Shown here piece after piece: positions 1 to 5,930 of a stretch of DNA of 8,595 nucleotides (positions are counted from its first letter, which is position 1; each line of letters begins with the position of its first letter). The notes under the pieces were generated by a model, which saw only the letters and a program-made list of their open reading frames with translations, did no database searches and was not told the DNA's origin. Where the stretch lies: positions 6,784-15,378 of the forward strand of contig NZ_JAUMTY010000025.1 in the NCBI RefSeq assembly GCF_030530965.1. Direction: 5' to 3'. The stretch comes from Corynebacterium sp. (GTDB taxonomy: Bacteria; Actinomycetota; Actinomycetes; Mycobacteriales; Mycobacteriaceae). Both the position numbers and the translations under genes were made by a program.

Positions 1-125
1 GTGGAGGCTCCGGACTGGGATTATCCATCGTTCAAGGTTTAGTGGAACAGCATGGCGGAAAAGTCACCGTCGATAGCGTCGTCGATGAAGGAACTACATT
101 TACTGTTCTTTTGCCCCACGAATAG
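1..125 (+). CDS. Sensor histidine kinase, C-terminal end (partial), probably PhoR/PhoS-like
   Basis: This is the 3' end of a gene that begins outside the window. The reading frame starts at base 3 and ends with TAG at 123-125, giving 40 residues. They begin GGSGLGLSIV, the G2 box of the HATPase_c (GHKL) ATP-binding domain, and continue through EQHGGKV to a GTTFTVLLP segment, the usual final strand of a kinase catalytic domain. The protein ends two residues later, so there is no receiver or other domain after the ATPase. It would autophosphorylate on a histidine located upstream and pass the phosphate to a response regulator. From memory, mycobacterial phoR is followed by an opposite-strand HIT gene, and corynebacterial phoRS also lies near this purine cluster, so PhoR (called PhoS in C. 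glutamicum) is the best guess. That identity rests on synteny; the kinase family call rests on the motifs. Its last 26 bp overlap the converging hydrolase gene. Confidence 0.87.
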   Translation, partial: GGSGLGLSIVQGLVEQHGGKVTVDSVVDEGTTFTVLLPHE

Positions 126-1074
126 AATTCTCGCGGGTGGAATCCCCGCGAGCAGATTCCCCGCGAATAGGACCTTTCGCGATGGCAGCCTTCACCATCG
201 CGATGGCCCGCCCATCCCGCGGCAACAAATTGTGCAGTATTTTCGCGCCGGGAAAATAATCCTGAAGAAGCACCGGCGTCACGTGGTCCGTCGGCACGTC
301 AAACGCAGCACTAGGGCGCACGATGTAATCAGTGCTGCTAGCGATGGGAATAACTTCTATCGATCGATCGACACCCTGCAACGCCCGCTGCAAGTCCGCT
401 GAATCCTTGAACTGGTCTTCAGCCGACGCACCCACAGCCCAATATGCAAACCTGTGCGTCAACCGAAAGAAAACCGAAAGAACAGGGCCATACGAGGACA
501 CATCTTTCGGTAACAGTTTCCATCGGGGAATTCCCGAAAAATGGGCACCCAAGCCAATAATCCGGCGAATCGTGACCACCCGTTGAACCTCAGGTCGCGA
601 TGCAGCGAGAAGCGCAATCAATCCGCCGCGAGAATGTCCAAGAAGAATAAGCTCCCGCGCATGAATCTTTTGGCTCAGCTCAATAATCTGTTCCGCTAAT
701 TCATCGACGCACTCATCAACGGGAGCGGTCCCTGCTTCGCCATAATCAACATAAAAAGTCCGCCGGTCGGTGATATACCGAACAAGAACTTCCCAGTTGC
801 CTTTCGCCCCAATCATTCCGTGCACGCAGAGCACCGGCGGCTTTTCGTCATCCGCTAGCGGGCTGAAATCCTGCTCCGGCACCCGGCCCATATCGGGAAC
901 ATGCGCCATGGCAGGTATCCGCTCGCCCCGATGAAAACGCCCACCCTCGTCGGTGTAGGGGTGCACGCGTGACGAACCAGCCCACTGATGCCCGCGGGGA
1001 CGGAGAATCCGCGGGTTTACGTGCAGAGGGTGCGCGGTCATAGCCTCACGCAGTCGTCGAGACACTCTGAGCAT
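100..1074 (-). CDS. Alpha/beta hydrolase, class 2 (triacylglycerol) lipase-like
   Basis: A 324-residue alpha/beta-fold hydrolase. Numbered from the ATG at 1074, an oxyanion-side VHG motif lies at 84-86, the nucleophile elbow GHSRGG at 146-151 (Ser148), a likely acid Asp249 in STDYIV, and a likely His281. The stretch YGEAGTAPVDECVDELAEQI before the elbow resembles actinobacterial secreted lipases of the lipase class 2 group. It is therefore probably a carboxylester hydrolase, with unknown substrate. No signal peptide or hydrophobic N-terminal helix is visible, so a cytoplasmic or peripheral location is inferred, unlike secreted relatives. The start is uncertain: neither M1 nor M12 (position 1041, GAGG only 2 nt upstream) has a good ribosome site, and M56 would still keep the whole fold. 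It lies 42 nt after the HIT gene and is probably co-transcribed with it. The C-terminal 22 residues are four pentapeptide repeats plus EQ and look like an extension beyond the fold. Convergent overlap with the kinase gene covers 100-125. Confidence 0.8.
   Translation of the reverse strand: MLRVSRRLREAMTAHPLHVNPRILRPRGHQWAGSSRVHPYTDEGGRFHRGERIPAMAHVPDMGRVPEQDFSPLADDEKPPVLCVHGMIGAKGNWEVLVRYITDRRTFYVDYGEAGTAPVDECVDELAEQIIELSQKIHARELILLGHSRGGLIALLAASRPEVQRVVTIRRIIGLGAHFSGIPRWKLLPKDVSSYGPVLSVFFRLTHRFAYWAVGASAEDQFKDSADLQRALQGVDRSIEVIPIASSTDYIVRPSAAFDVPTDHVTPVLLQDYFPGAKILHNLLPRDGRAIAMVKAAIAKGPIRGESARGDSTRENSIRGAKEQ
109..168 (-). repeat. Four tandem 15-bp repeats coding the hydrolase C-terminal tail
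   Basis: Read on the minus strand, 168 down to 109 encodes IRGES, ARGDS, TRENS and IRGAK in succession: four degenerate 15-bp units with consensus x-R-G-acidic-S, followed by EQ and the stop. At DNA level the shared core is CGCGGGGA. The units also create a perfect 8-bp inverted repeat, 130-137 with 145-152 (CTCGCGGG and CCCGCGAG, 7-nt loop). No T-run follows on either strand. The last units run into the 3' end of the kinase gene, so the tail reads the kinase stop region in antisense. Confidence 0.7.
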
Positions 1075-1102
1075 CGTCAGCTATTCACCGTCAGCTATCG
1101 AT
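1075..1102 (+). repeat. 14-bp degenerate tandem repeat in the HIT-hydrolase spacer
   Basis: Two adjacent 14-bp units, 1075-1088 and 1089-1102, share their first ten bases (CGTCAGCTAT) and match at 11 of 14 positions. A weaker third relative, CGTCTAGTTAT, lies at 1114-1124 across the HIT stop codon (CTA at 1117-1119 on the plus strand). The repeats fill most of the 42-nt gap between the HIT stop and the proposed hydrolase start. No ribosome binding site is recognisable inside them. Confidence 0.6.
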
Positions 1103-1116
1103 CGTTTATTTACCGT

Positions 1117-1551
1117 CTAGTTATCGTCGACTCCAGTATCGATCCCGGCCTTGGTCAGCTCCGCCCGGATCTTTGCAGCGGCAGCGTCCATGGCATCCGG
1201 GTCGGTATCGTCGGCACGCATGATGTTCTGCAAGCTATAACCGGACATGTCGGAGGCAGGGAACACGTGGACGTGAGCATGGGGAACTTCAAATCCCGCG
1301 ATCAGCATGCCGGCACGAGGCGCGTCGAAGGCGTCGGTAATGGCACGTCCAATGTTGTGGGCGACAGCAGAAACGTGCGCCCATTCGTCGGCACTGAGGT
1401 CAGTCCACCGATCAACTTCCTTAATGGGGACAACTAAGGTGTGCCCGTACGCGATGGGTTCGATGGTGAGGAATGCGGCGACGGTGTCGTCGCGGTACAC
1501 GAACCGACCTGGGATCTCGCCGTTGATGATTTTCGTGAATACGGTAGCCAT
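1117..1551 (-). CDS. HIT family (histidine triad) nucleotide-binding protein
   Basis: A complete 144-residue protein of typical HIT length. Residues 91-98 read HAHVHVFP, the histidine triad H-x-H-x-H-x-x, in which the middle His is the nucleophile that attacks the alpha-phosphate of nucleotide substrates. N-terminal MATVFTKIINGEIPG and the AYGHTLVVPIKEVD segment at 34-47 are also typical of the HINT/HIT branch. Members hydrolyse AMP-linked amino groups or dinucleoside polyphosphates; the substrate here is not visible. The protein should be cytoplasmic. It is divergent from purD across 72 bp and precedes the hydrolase gene by 42 nt. No Shine-Dalgarno site precedes the ATG. Instead TACCCT (1558-1563, minus strand) lies 6 nt upstream, fitting a leaderless transcript. 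The mycobacterial phoR neighbour is also an opposite-strand HIT gene, which supports the synteny reading. Confidence 0.95.
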   Translation of the reverse strand: MATVFTKIINGEIPGRFVYRDDTVAAFLTIEPIAYGHTLVVPIKEVDRWTDLSADEWAHVSAVAHNIGRAITDAFDAPRAGMLIAGFEVPHAHVHVFPASDMSGYSLQNIMRADDTDPDAMDAAAAKIRAELTKAGIDTGVDDN

Positions 1552-1557
1552 AAGTCC

Positions 1558-1563
1558 AGGGTA
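1558..1563 (-). promoter_or_regulatory. Candidate -10 hexamer of a leaderless HIT promoter
   Basis: On the minus strand TACCCT matches the corynebacterial TANNNT -10 pattern, and six bases (GGACTT) separate it from the ATG. That spacing would start the transcript at or next to the A of the start codon. A T-rich hexamer TTTTTA lies 17 nt further upstream (1581-1586), a weak -35 candidate. The call is inferred from spacing and the absence of a ribosome binding site. Confidence 0.5.
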
Positions 1564-1610
1564 GCTATTTCCGAAGTGGGTAAAAAGCTTTGTATGTCAG
1601 GTGGGTGCCT

Positions 1611-1616
1611 TAGAGT
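1611..1616 (+). promoter_or_regulatory. Candidate -10 hexamer of a leaderless purD promoter
   Basis: TAGAGT fits TANNNT and sits 7 nt (ATTGGGT) before the purD ATG at 1624, so transcription would begin at or within one or two bases of the start codon. No purine-rich ribosome site lies in the usual window. A poor -35 candidate (CTTTGT, 1588-1593) is 17 nt upstream. The two divergent -10 boxes, HIT and purD, are only 47 bp apart, so a single bound regulator could affect both. Confidence 0.55.
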
Positions 1617-1623
1617 ATTGGGT

Positions 1624-2904
1624 ATGCAGATTCTTGTCCTGGGTAATGGTTCTCGTGAGCACGCTCTTCTTTATTCGTTGTCCAAAGATTCGCAGGTGAG
1701 TGGGCTGCACGTCGCCCCGGGTAATGATGGGATGACCGCGATCGCGCAGCTTCACCCCGATATCGATATCAACGACGGATCGCAGGTTCTTGGCTTAGCG
1801 ACGTCATTAGGTGCGGACTTGGTGGTGATTGGTCCGGAAGCACCGCTGGTCGCCGGGGTGGCCGACGCTCTTCGCGACGCTCACATCCCCGTGTTTGGGC
1901 CGGGTGCTGAGGCTGCGCAGATCGAGGGGTCGAAGGCGTTTGCTAAAGACGTGATGAAGGCTGCTCATGTGCGTACTGCTCAGGCGGAGTCCCTGCAGCC
2001 AGGGGCATCGACGGATCAGGTCGACGCTGTCCTGAACGACTTTGGCCCGACGTTTGTCGTGAAAGATGATGGATTGGCCGGCGGTAAGGGTGTTGTTGTG
2101 ACACAGGACCGCGACGAAGCCCGCGACCATGCGGTCGCTGTGTTGGAGTCGGGCCACCCGGTGTTGGTGGAGTCCTTCCTCGACGGCCCGGAGATTTCGC
2201 TCTTTTGCCTGGTAGATGGCGATACGGTGGTGCCCCTGCTGCCGGCTCAGGACCACAAGCGCGTTGGTGAGGGAGATACGGGTCCCAACACGGGTGGAAT
2301 GGGTGCCTATGCACCGCTTCCGTGGTTGCCCGAGGGCGCCGTTGACCGGATTGTTGACGAGATCGTGCAGCCGGTGGCCTCAGAGATGGTGAAGCGCGGT
2401 TGCCCCTTTAACGGGCTGCTCTACGCGGGCTTGGCCTGGGGGAAGGAAGGCCCGGCGGTCGTCGAGTTCAACTGCCGCTTTGGGGATCCGGAAACCCAAG
2501 CGGTGCTGGAGCTCCTCGACACTCCGCTGGCAGGAGTACTGAACTCCGTGGCGACGGGCCACTTGGCGGACGTACCCCCGTTGACCTGGAAAGATGGCTA
2601 CGCCGTGACGGTGGTGTTGGCCGCCCAGGGGTACCCGGCGGGGCCACGAAAGGGAGACCCCATCTCGGGCGCGGAGCCCGGCACAGAGGACGATGGTGTC
2701 CGCCACGCGGGTGTCGCGCGGCTTGGCGACCGCTTAGTGTCCTCGGGTGGACGTGTGCTCAGCGTGGTTGGCGTCGGCAAGGATCTAGACGAAGCACGGG
2801 CAAGGGTGTATCGAAAGATGGAAGGTATATCGTTGCCGGGCGGGCATTATCGGCGCGATATTGCTCAGAAGGCCGTCGAGGGCCGTATTGGCATCGCAAA
2901 CTGA
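1624..2904 (+). CDS. purD: Phosphoribosylamine-glycine ligase (GAR synthetase)
   Basis: PurD catalyses the second step of de novo purine synthesis: 5-phosphoribosylamine + glycine + ATP gives glycinamide ribonucleotide. The 426-residue length is normal for the monofunctional enzyme. In order: N-terminal domain beginning MQILVLGNGSREHALLYSL; VVIGPEAPLVAGVADAL; the ATP-grasp lysine region VVKDDGLAGGKGVVV; the loop from QDHKR to GGMGAY at 209-229; and the GARS signature RFGDPETQ at 285-292, with the preceding E and N of EFNC positioned to bind metal and ATP. The C-terminal domain is intact. I chose the ATG at 1624 because it starts directly at the first beta strand. The same frame is open back to 1441, but that stretch shows no PurD homology and runs through the HIT gene in antisense. 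The next gene follows the TGA by 22 nt, suggesting a two-gene operon with the aminotransferase. Confidence 0.98.
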   Translation: MQILVLGNGSREHALLYSLSKDSQVSGLHVAPGNDGMTAIAQLHPDIDINDGSQVLGLATSLGADLVVIGPEAPLVAGVADALRDAHIPVFGPGAEAAQIEGSKAFAKDVMKAAHVRTAQAESLQPGASTDQVDAVLNDFGPTFVVKDDGLAGGKGVVVTQDRDEARDHAVAVLESGHPVLVESFLDGPEISLFCLVDGDTVVPLLPAQDHKRVGEGDTGPNTGGMGAYAPLPWLPEGAVDRIVDEIVQPVASEMVKRGCPFNGLLYAGLAWGKEGPAVVEFNCRFGDPETQAVLELLDTPLAGVLNSVATGHLADVPPLTWKDGYAVTVVLAAQGYPAGPRKGDPISGAEPGTEDDGVRHAGVARLGDRLVSSGGRVLSVVGVGKDLDEARARVYRKMEGISLPGGHYRRDIAQKAVEGRIGIAN

Positions 2905-2907
2905 TCT

Positions 2908-2914
2908 GGAGGAG
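2908..2914 (+). promoter_or_regulatory. Ribosome binding site of the aminotransferase gene
   Basis: GGAGGAG, a near-complete anti-16S match, starts 4 nt after the purD stop codon and ends 12 nt before the GTG at 2927. It decides the start: the alternative open frame back to 2861 would place the start inside purD with no ribosome site. The 12-nt spacing is slightly long. This is the only strong Shine-Dalgarno sequence seen before a gene in the window, and it belongs to the gene most clearly internal to an operon. Confidence 0.75.
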
Positions 2915-2926
2915 TGCAGAGTAACA

Positions 2927-4207
2927 GTGGGACGTGACAATTCGGAGTCAGCCGATTACAGCGGAATGAATTATTCGGAGGATCAGCATTCAAATTCGGG
3001 TAGTTCGGGAAAGGATTATGGCTTAGCAATTCAACGTGGCCATGCCGATCCTTTTTATACGATGGAAATGGTGGCCCGCACCGCGGAAAGAGAAGCCGAG
3101 AAGCATGACACGGTGCCGTTATGTATCGGCCAGCCGTCTACTCCCGCGCCGCGCGTTGTCCGAGACGTTGCTATTGAAGCCATCCAAAACGACAAACTGG
3201 GATATACCGAAGCGTTAGGTATTCAACCCTTGCGTGAGCGTATTGCCCGGTGGCATTCCGAAACATATGGGACGGATACCAAGGCTGATAACGTTATTGT
3301 CACGACGGGGTCCTCGGGCGCATTCGTTGCCATTTTCGCAGCGTGCTTGCCTTTCGGTGGGACGGTTGCCCTGTCGAGCCCCGGATATGCGGCATATCGC
3401 AATGTTCTTCAAGCATTGGGCAATTCTTTTATTGATATCCCGACGACGGCCGAAACGCGTTTCCATATGACCCGTAAGCACCTTGAGGATCTTGCTCAGG
3501 CGGGGAATAAGCCGGATATGGTGTTGATTACGTCGCCTAATAACCCGACGGGGTCAATTATTGATCCCGACGAATTGCGCGCAATTTCACAGTGGTGCGA
3601 TGAAACCGATACCGTATTGGTTTCTGACGAGATTTACCACGGAATTAGTTATGGTCGGCCCACCGTGACGGCGAGGTCGCTTTCCGATCGTGCCGTGGTT
3701 ATTGGCTCGACATCCAAGTACTTCTCCATGACAGGCTGGCGTTTGGGTTGGCTTATCATTCCTGATGATCCGACGCTACGGGAAACGATCGAAAATATCT
3801 TAGGAAACATTTCTCTTTGTGCTCCCGCTCTTTCACAGATCGCGGCAACCCGCGTGTTCGACGATGATGCCCTGGCCGAGCTTCGCGTTCACGTGGAGCG
3901 ATACAAGGAAAACCACGACATCCTTAACAAGGAGCTGCCCGCAGTGGGGCTGCCCCGCTTCGCGCCCTCCGACGGTGCTTTCTACTTCTGGGTTGATGTC
4001 TCGGATTACACCGACGATTCCGTCGCCTTTGCCCATGAACTCCTTGACGCCACGGGTGTGTCTGTCTCTCCGGGGACTGACTTTGACGGGAGCGCCGACA
4101 AAGCGCTGGGCAAGAAGTACGTCCGCGTGAGCTACGCGGGCACACCGGAAGAGATGCGGGAAGCGTGTCGTCGTTTGAAGCCATTCCTGGAGGCCCGGCG
4201 TCGGTAA
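2927..4207 (+). CDS. Class I PLP-dependent aminotransferase (aspartate aminotransferase-like)
   Basis: A 426-residue fold-type I aminotransferase, numbered from GTG 2927. Visible marks are the LGYTEALGIQPLRERIARWH segment, NNPTG with Asn206, DEIYHG with Asp234 and Tyr237 contacting the PLP ring, the Schiff-base Lys264 in STSKYFSMTGWRLGW, and Arg400 in YVRVSY, the residue that normally binds the substrate alpha-carboxylate. The TGWRLGW pattern places it with the aspartate/aromatic/alanine group, but the amino donor cannot be read from sequence. It directly follows purD and precedes purB. An aspartate-forming role would feed PurC and adenylosuccinate synthetase, but that is inference. Residues 1-31 are hydrophilic and rich in Ser, Asn, Asp and Gly, and lie before the fold; ATG 2966 (M14) is an alternative start. 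Third-position GC rises sharply after about 3841. Short repeats span the stop codon. Confidence 0.93.
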   Translation: MGRDNSESADYSGMNYSEDQHSNSGSSGKDYGLAIQRGHADPFYTMEMVARTAEREAEKHDTVPLCIGQPSTPAPRVVRDVAIEAIQNDKLGYTEALGIQPLRERIARWHSETYGTDTKADNVIVTTGSSGAFVAIFAACLPFGGTVALSSPGYAAYRNVLQALGNSFIDIPTTAETRFHMTRKHLEDLAQAGNKPDMVLITSPNNPTGSIIDPDELRAISQWCDETDTVLVSDEIYHGISYGRPTVTARSLSDRAVVIGSTSKYFSMTGWRLGWLIIPDDPTLRETIENILGNISLCAPALSQIAATRVFDDDALAELRVHVERYKENHDILNKELPAVGLPRFAPSDGAFYFWVDVSDYTDDSVAFAHELLDATGVSVSPGTDFDGSADKALGKKYVRVSYAGTPEEMREACRRLKPFLEARRR

Positions 4208-4240
4208 GTCCGATGAGTGCGTCGGTAAAAGTCGGTAAAA
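4200..4240 (+). repeat. GTCGGTAA repeats across the aminotransferase stop codon
   Basis: GTCGGTAAG at 4200-4208 contains the stop TAA (4205-4207). GTCGGTAAAA then occurs twice head to tail at 4221-4230 and 4231-4240. The first and second copies are both preceded by GC, extending the match to GCGTCGGTAA. The first copy can also fold as a small hairpin (TCGG, 4201-4204, with CCGA, 4210-4213, extendable by two pairs). The exact 10-bp tandem pair ends 53 bp upstream of the purB -10 hexamer, so it could be a regulator site as well as a duplication product. Confidence 0.65.
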
Positions 4241-4293
4241 GTGTCTGCCATATCCGGGTGGTGTCGTGGCTGGTTATGGCCCTGGTAGCCCCC

Positions 4294-4299
4294 TAGACT
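4294..4299 (+). promoter_or_regulatory. Candidate -10 hexamer of a leaderless purB promoter
   Basis: TAGACT fits TANNNT and lies exactly 6 nt (GATAGT) before the GTG at 4306. No ribosome site precedes that codon. The geometry supports GTG 4306 as the true start even though it gives an N-terminal tail before the conserved fold. The 98-bp gap (4208-4305) otherwise holds the tandem repeats and no convincing terminator. Confidence 0.58.
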
Positions 4300-4305
4300 G
4301 ATAGT

Positions 4306-5829
4306 GTGGCTGAGAACAAAACGGACAACTCGCGTACCAATTCCGTCGACACAGGCAAGGGCACATCACCCGACCAAGGCAGCACTGGTGCTTCGGCCGG
4401 CACACACAAGAAAGACATAGTGAATGTGCTAGCGCATCGGTATGCCTCGCCAGAGCTGGTCAATCTATGGAGCCCCGAGCACAAAATCATCATGGAGCGT
4501 CGGCTCTGGATCGCCGTTCTTCGCGCGCAGAAGGAGCTCGGCGTCGATGTTCCTAACGAGGCTATCGAGGCCTACGAGTCAGTTATTGACCGCATCGACC
4601 TGGATTCCATCGCCGCGCGTGAGCGCGTCACCCGGCACGACGTCAAAGCGCGCATCGAGGAATTCAACGCCCTGGCTGGGTATGAGCACATTCACAAGGG
4701 CATGACTAGCAGGGATCTCACCGAAAACGTTGAACAGCTGCAGGTGTACCGGTCCCTGGAGCACGTGCGCGACAGGATGGTGGCGGTTCTCCGGGCGTTG
4801 GCTGATTGTGCGGTTCGCTACCGCGATCAGGTGATGGCGGGGCGGTCCCACAATGTTGCTGCCCAGGCGACCACGTTGGGCAAGCGTTTCGCGTCGGCAG
4901 CTAATGAAATTCTGGTTGCCTATGAGAGGTTGGAAAACCTTATCTCGCGGTATCCACTCCGCGGGATCAAAGGCCCCATGGGAACGTCCCAGGACATGCT
5001 TGACCTCGTCGGTGGCGATGAAACCAAACTCGAGCAGTTAGAAAACTCTGTATCGGAATACTTAGGTATTTCCCGACGGTTCGATTCGGTCGGTCAGGTG
5101 TACCCGCGCAGCCTTGACCTGGATGTGATCTCGGCGTTGGTGCAGTTGGGTGCGGGGCCGTCGTCGCTGTCCATGACCATCCGCTTGATGGCTGGAAATG
5201 AGCTGGTCACGGAGGGTTTCAAGGAAGGGCAGGTGGGGTCCTCCGCGATGCCGCACAAGATGAATGCCCGTTCGTGTGAGCGCATCGGTGGCCTGCAGAT
5301 TATCCTCCGTGGCTATCAAACGATGGCTGCAGATCTGGCGGGTCAGCAATGGAATGAGGGCGATGTCTTTTGTTCTGTTGTTCGCCGCGTGGCGCTTCCG
5401 GATGCTTTCTTTGCTTTCGACGGAATGGTGGAAACCTTATTGACCGTTCTCAAAGAATTCGGCGCATTCCCCGCCATGATTGATAAGGAACTAGAACGGT
5501 ATTTGCCATTCTTGGCGACGACCCGCATCCTCATGGCCTCTATTCGCGCTGGCCTGGGACGCGAGACCGCCCACGAAATTATTAAAGAAAACGCTGTGGC
5601 CACGGCGCTTGATATGCGCGAGAAAGGCACGGAACAAAACCTCATCGAGCGACTTGCCGCCGATGATCGGCTTCCGTTGAACCGCGAACAGCTGGATGCA
5701 GCGATTGCCGACCGCCATGCCTTCATCGGAGCAGCGGGTTCGCAGGTTGATCGCGTTGTCGCACGCGTGAAAGACATCGTTGCCGAGCATCCCGAGGCTG
5801 CCGCATACATGCCTGGCGACATTGTGTAG
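4306..5829 (+). CDS. purB: Adenylosuccinate lyase
   Basis: PurB acts twice in purine synthesis: SAICAR to AICAR + fumarate, and adenylosuccinate to AMP + fumarate. It belongs to the fumarase/aspartase superfamily and works as a homotetramer in the cytoplasm. The superfamily signature GSSAMPHKMN is at 311-320 and carries the flexible-loop catalytic serine. H182 in GRSHNVAAQ is the probable second catalytic residue, and MTSRDLTENVEQLQ is the conserved substrate-binding helix. The body is complete to the C-terminus. At 507 residues it is longer than usual (roughly 430-480). The excess is a Ser/Thr/Gly/Asp-rich tail at 1-36, before the usual opening VNVLAHRYASPELVNLWS. GTG 4306 is favoured by a -10 hexamer 6 nt upstream. 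In-frame GTG 4420 (V39) would remove the tail but has no good ribosome site. The gene is probably its own transcription unit. Confidence 0.97.
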   Translation: MAENKTDNSRTNSVDTGKGTSPDQGSTGASAGTHKKDIVNVLAHRYASPELVNLWSPEHKIIMERRLWIAVLRAQKELGVDVPNEAIEAYESVIDRIDLDSIAARERVTRHDVKARIEEFNALAGYEHIHKGMTSRDLTENVEQLQVYRSLEHVRDRMVAVLRALADCAVRYRDQVMAGRSHNVAAQATTLGKRFASAANEILVAYERLENLISRYPLRGIKGPMGTSQDMLDLVGGDETKLEQLENSVSEYLGISRRFDSVGQVYPRSLDLDVISALVQLGAGPSSLSMTIRLMAGNELVTEGFKEGQVGSSAMPHKMNARSCERIGGLQIILRGYQTMAADLAGQQWNEGDVFCSVVRRVALPDAFFAFDGMVETLLTVLKEFGAFPAMIDKELERYLPFLATTRILMASIRAGLGRETAHEIIKENAVATALDMREKGTEQNLIERLAADDRLPLNREQLDAAIADRHAFIGAAGSQVDRVVARVKDIVAEHPEAAAYMPGDIV

Positions 5830-5918
5830 AGCGTGACCATTGTCGGCCCAGTTCATCGCACGGTTAGGCATTCGGCAGAACACCGCTGTATGGCCAGCCA
5901 TTCCGTGCGGCGTGACCG

Positions 5919-5924
5919 TATGAT
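5919..5924 (+). promoter_or_regulatory. Candidate -10 hexamer of a leaderless esterase promoter
   Basis: TATGAT differs from the TATAAT consensus at one base and is the best -10 box in the window. It lies 6 nt (GGGCCG) before the GTG at 5931, and no ribosome site is seen. The 101-bp gap after purB also contains an 8-bp direct repeat, GCGTGACC, at 5831-5838 and 5910-5917. No clear terminator was found there. Confidence 0.6.
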
Positions 5925-5930
5925 GGGCCG

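Noticed and set aside
130..152. Perfect 8-bp inverted repeat just after the kinase stop as an intrinsic terminator
   Set aside because: There is no T-run on either strand, and the pairing is explained by the 15-bp coding repeats of the hydrolase tail. A role in ending either transcript cannot be excluded.
988..1437. Plus-strand open frame of 149 codons opposite HIT
   Set aside because: It mirrors the HIT coding strand, shows no domain, and HIT is unambiguous on the other strand.
1441..1623. Upstream extension of purD by 61 codons
   Set aside because: It runs antisense through the HIT gene, has no PurD-like sequence, and the ATG at 1624 directly opens the first conserved strand with a -10 box just upstream.
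1552..1623. Purine riboswitch upstream of purD
   Set aside because: The gap is 72 bp, shared with a divergent gene, and the likely transcript is leaderless, leaving no room for an aptamer.
2861..2926. Upstream extension of the aminotransferase by 22 codons
   Set aside because: It would start inside purD without a ribosome site, and the GGAGGAG at 2908-2914 points to GTG 2927.
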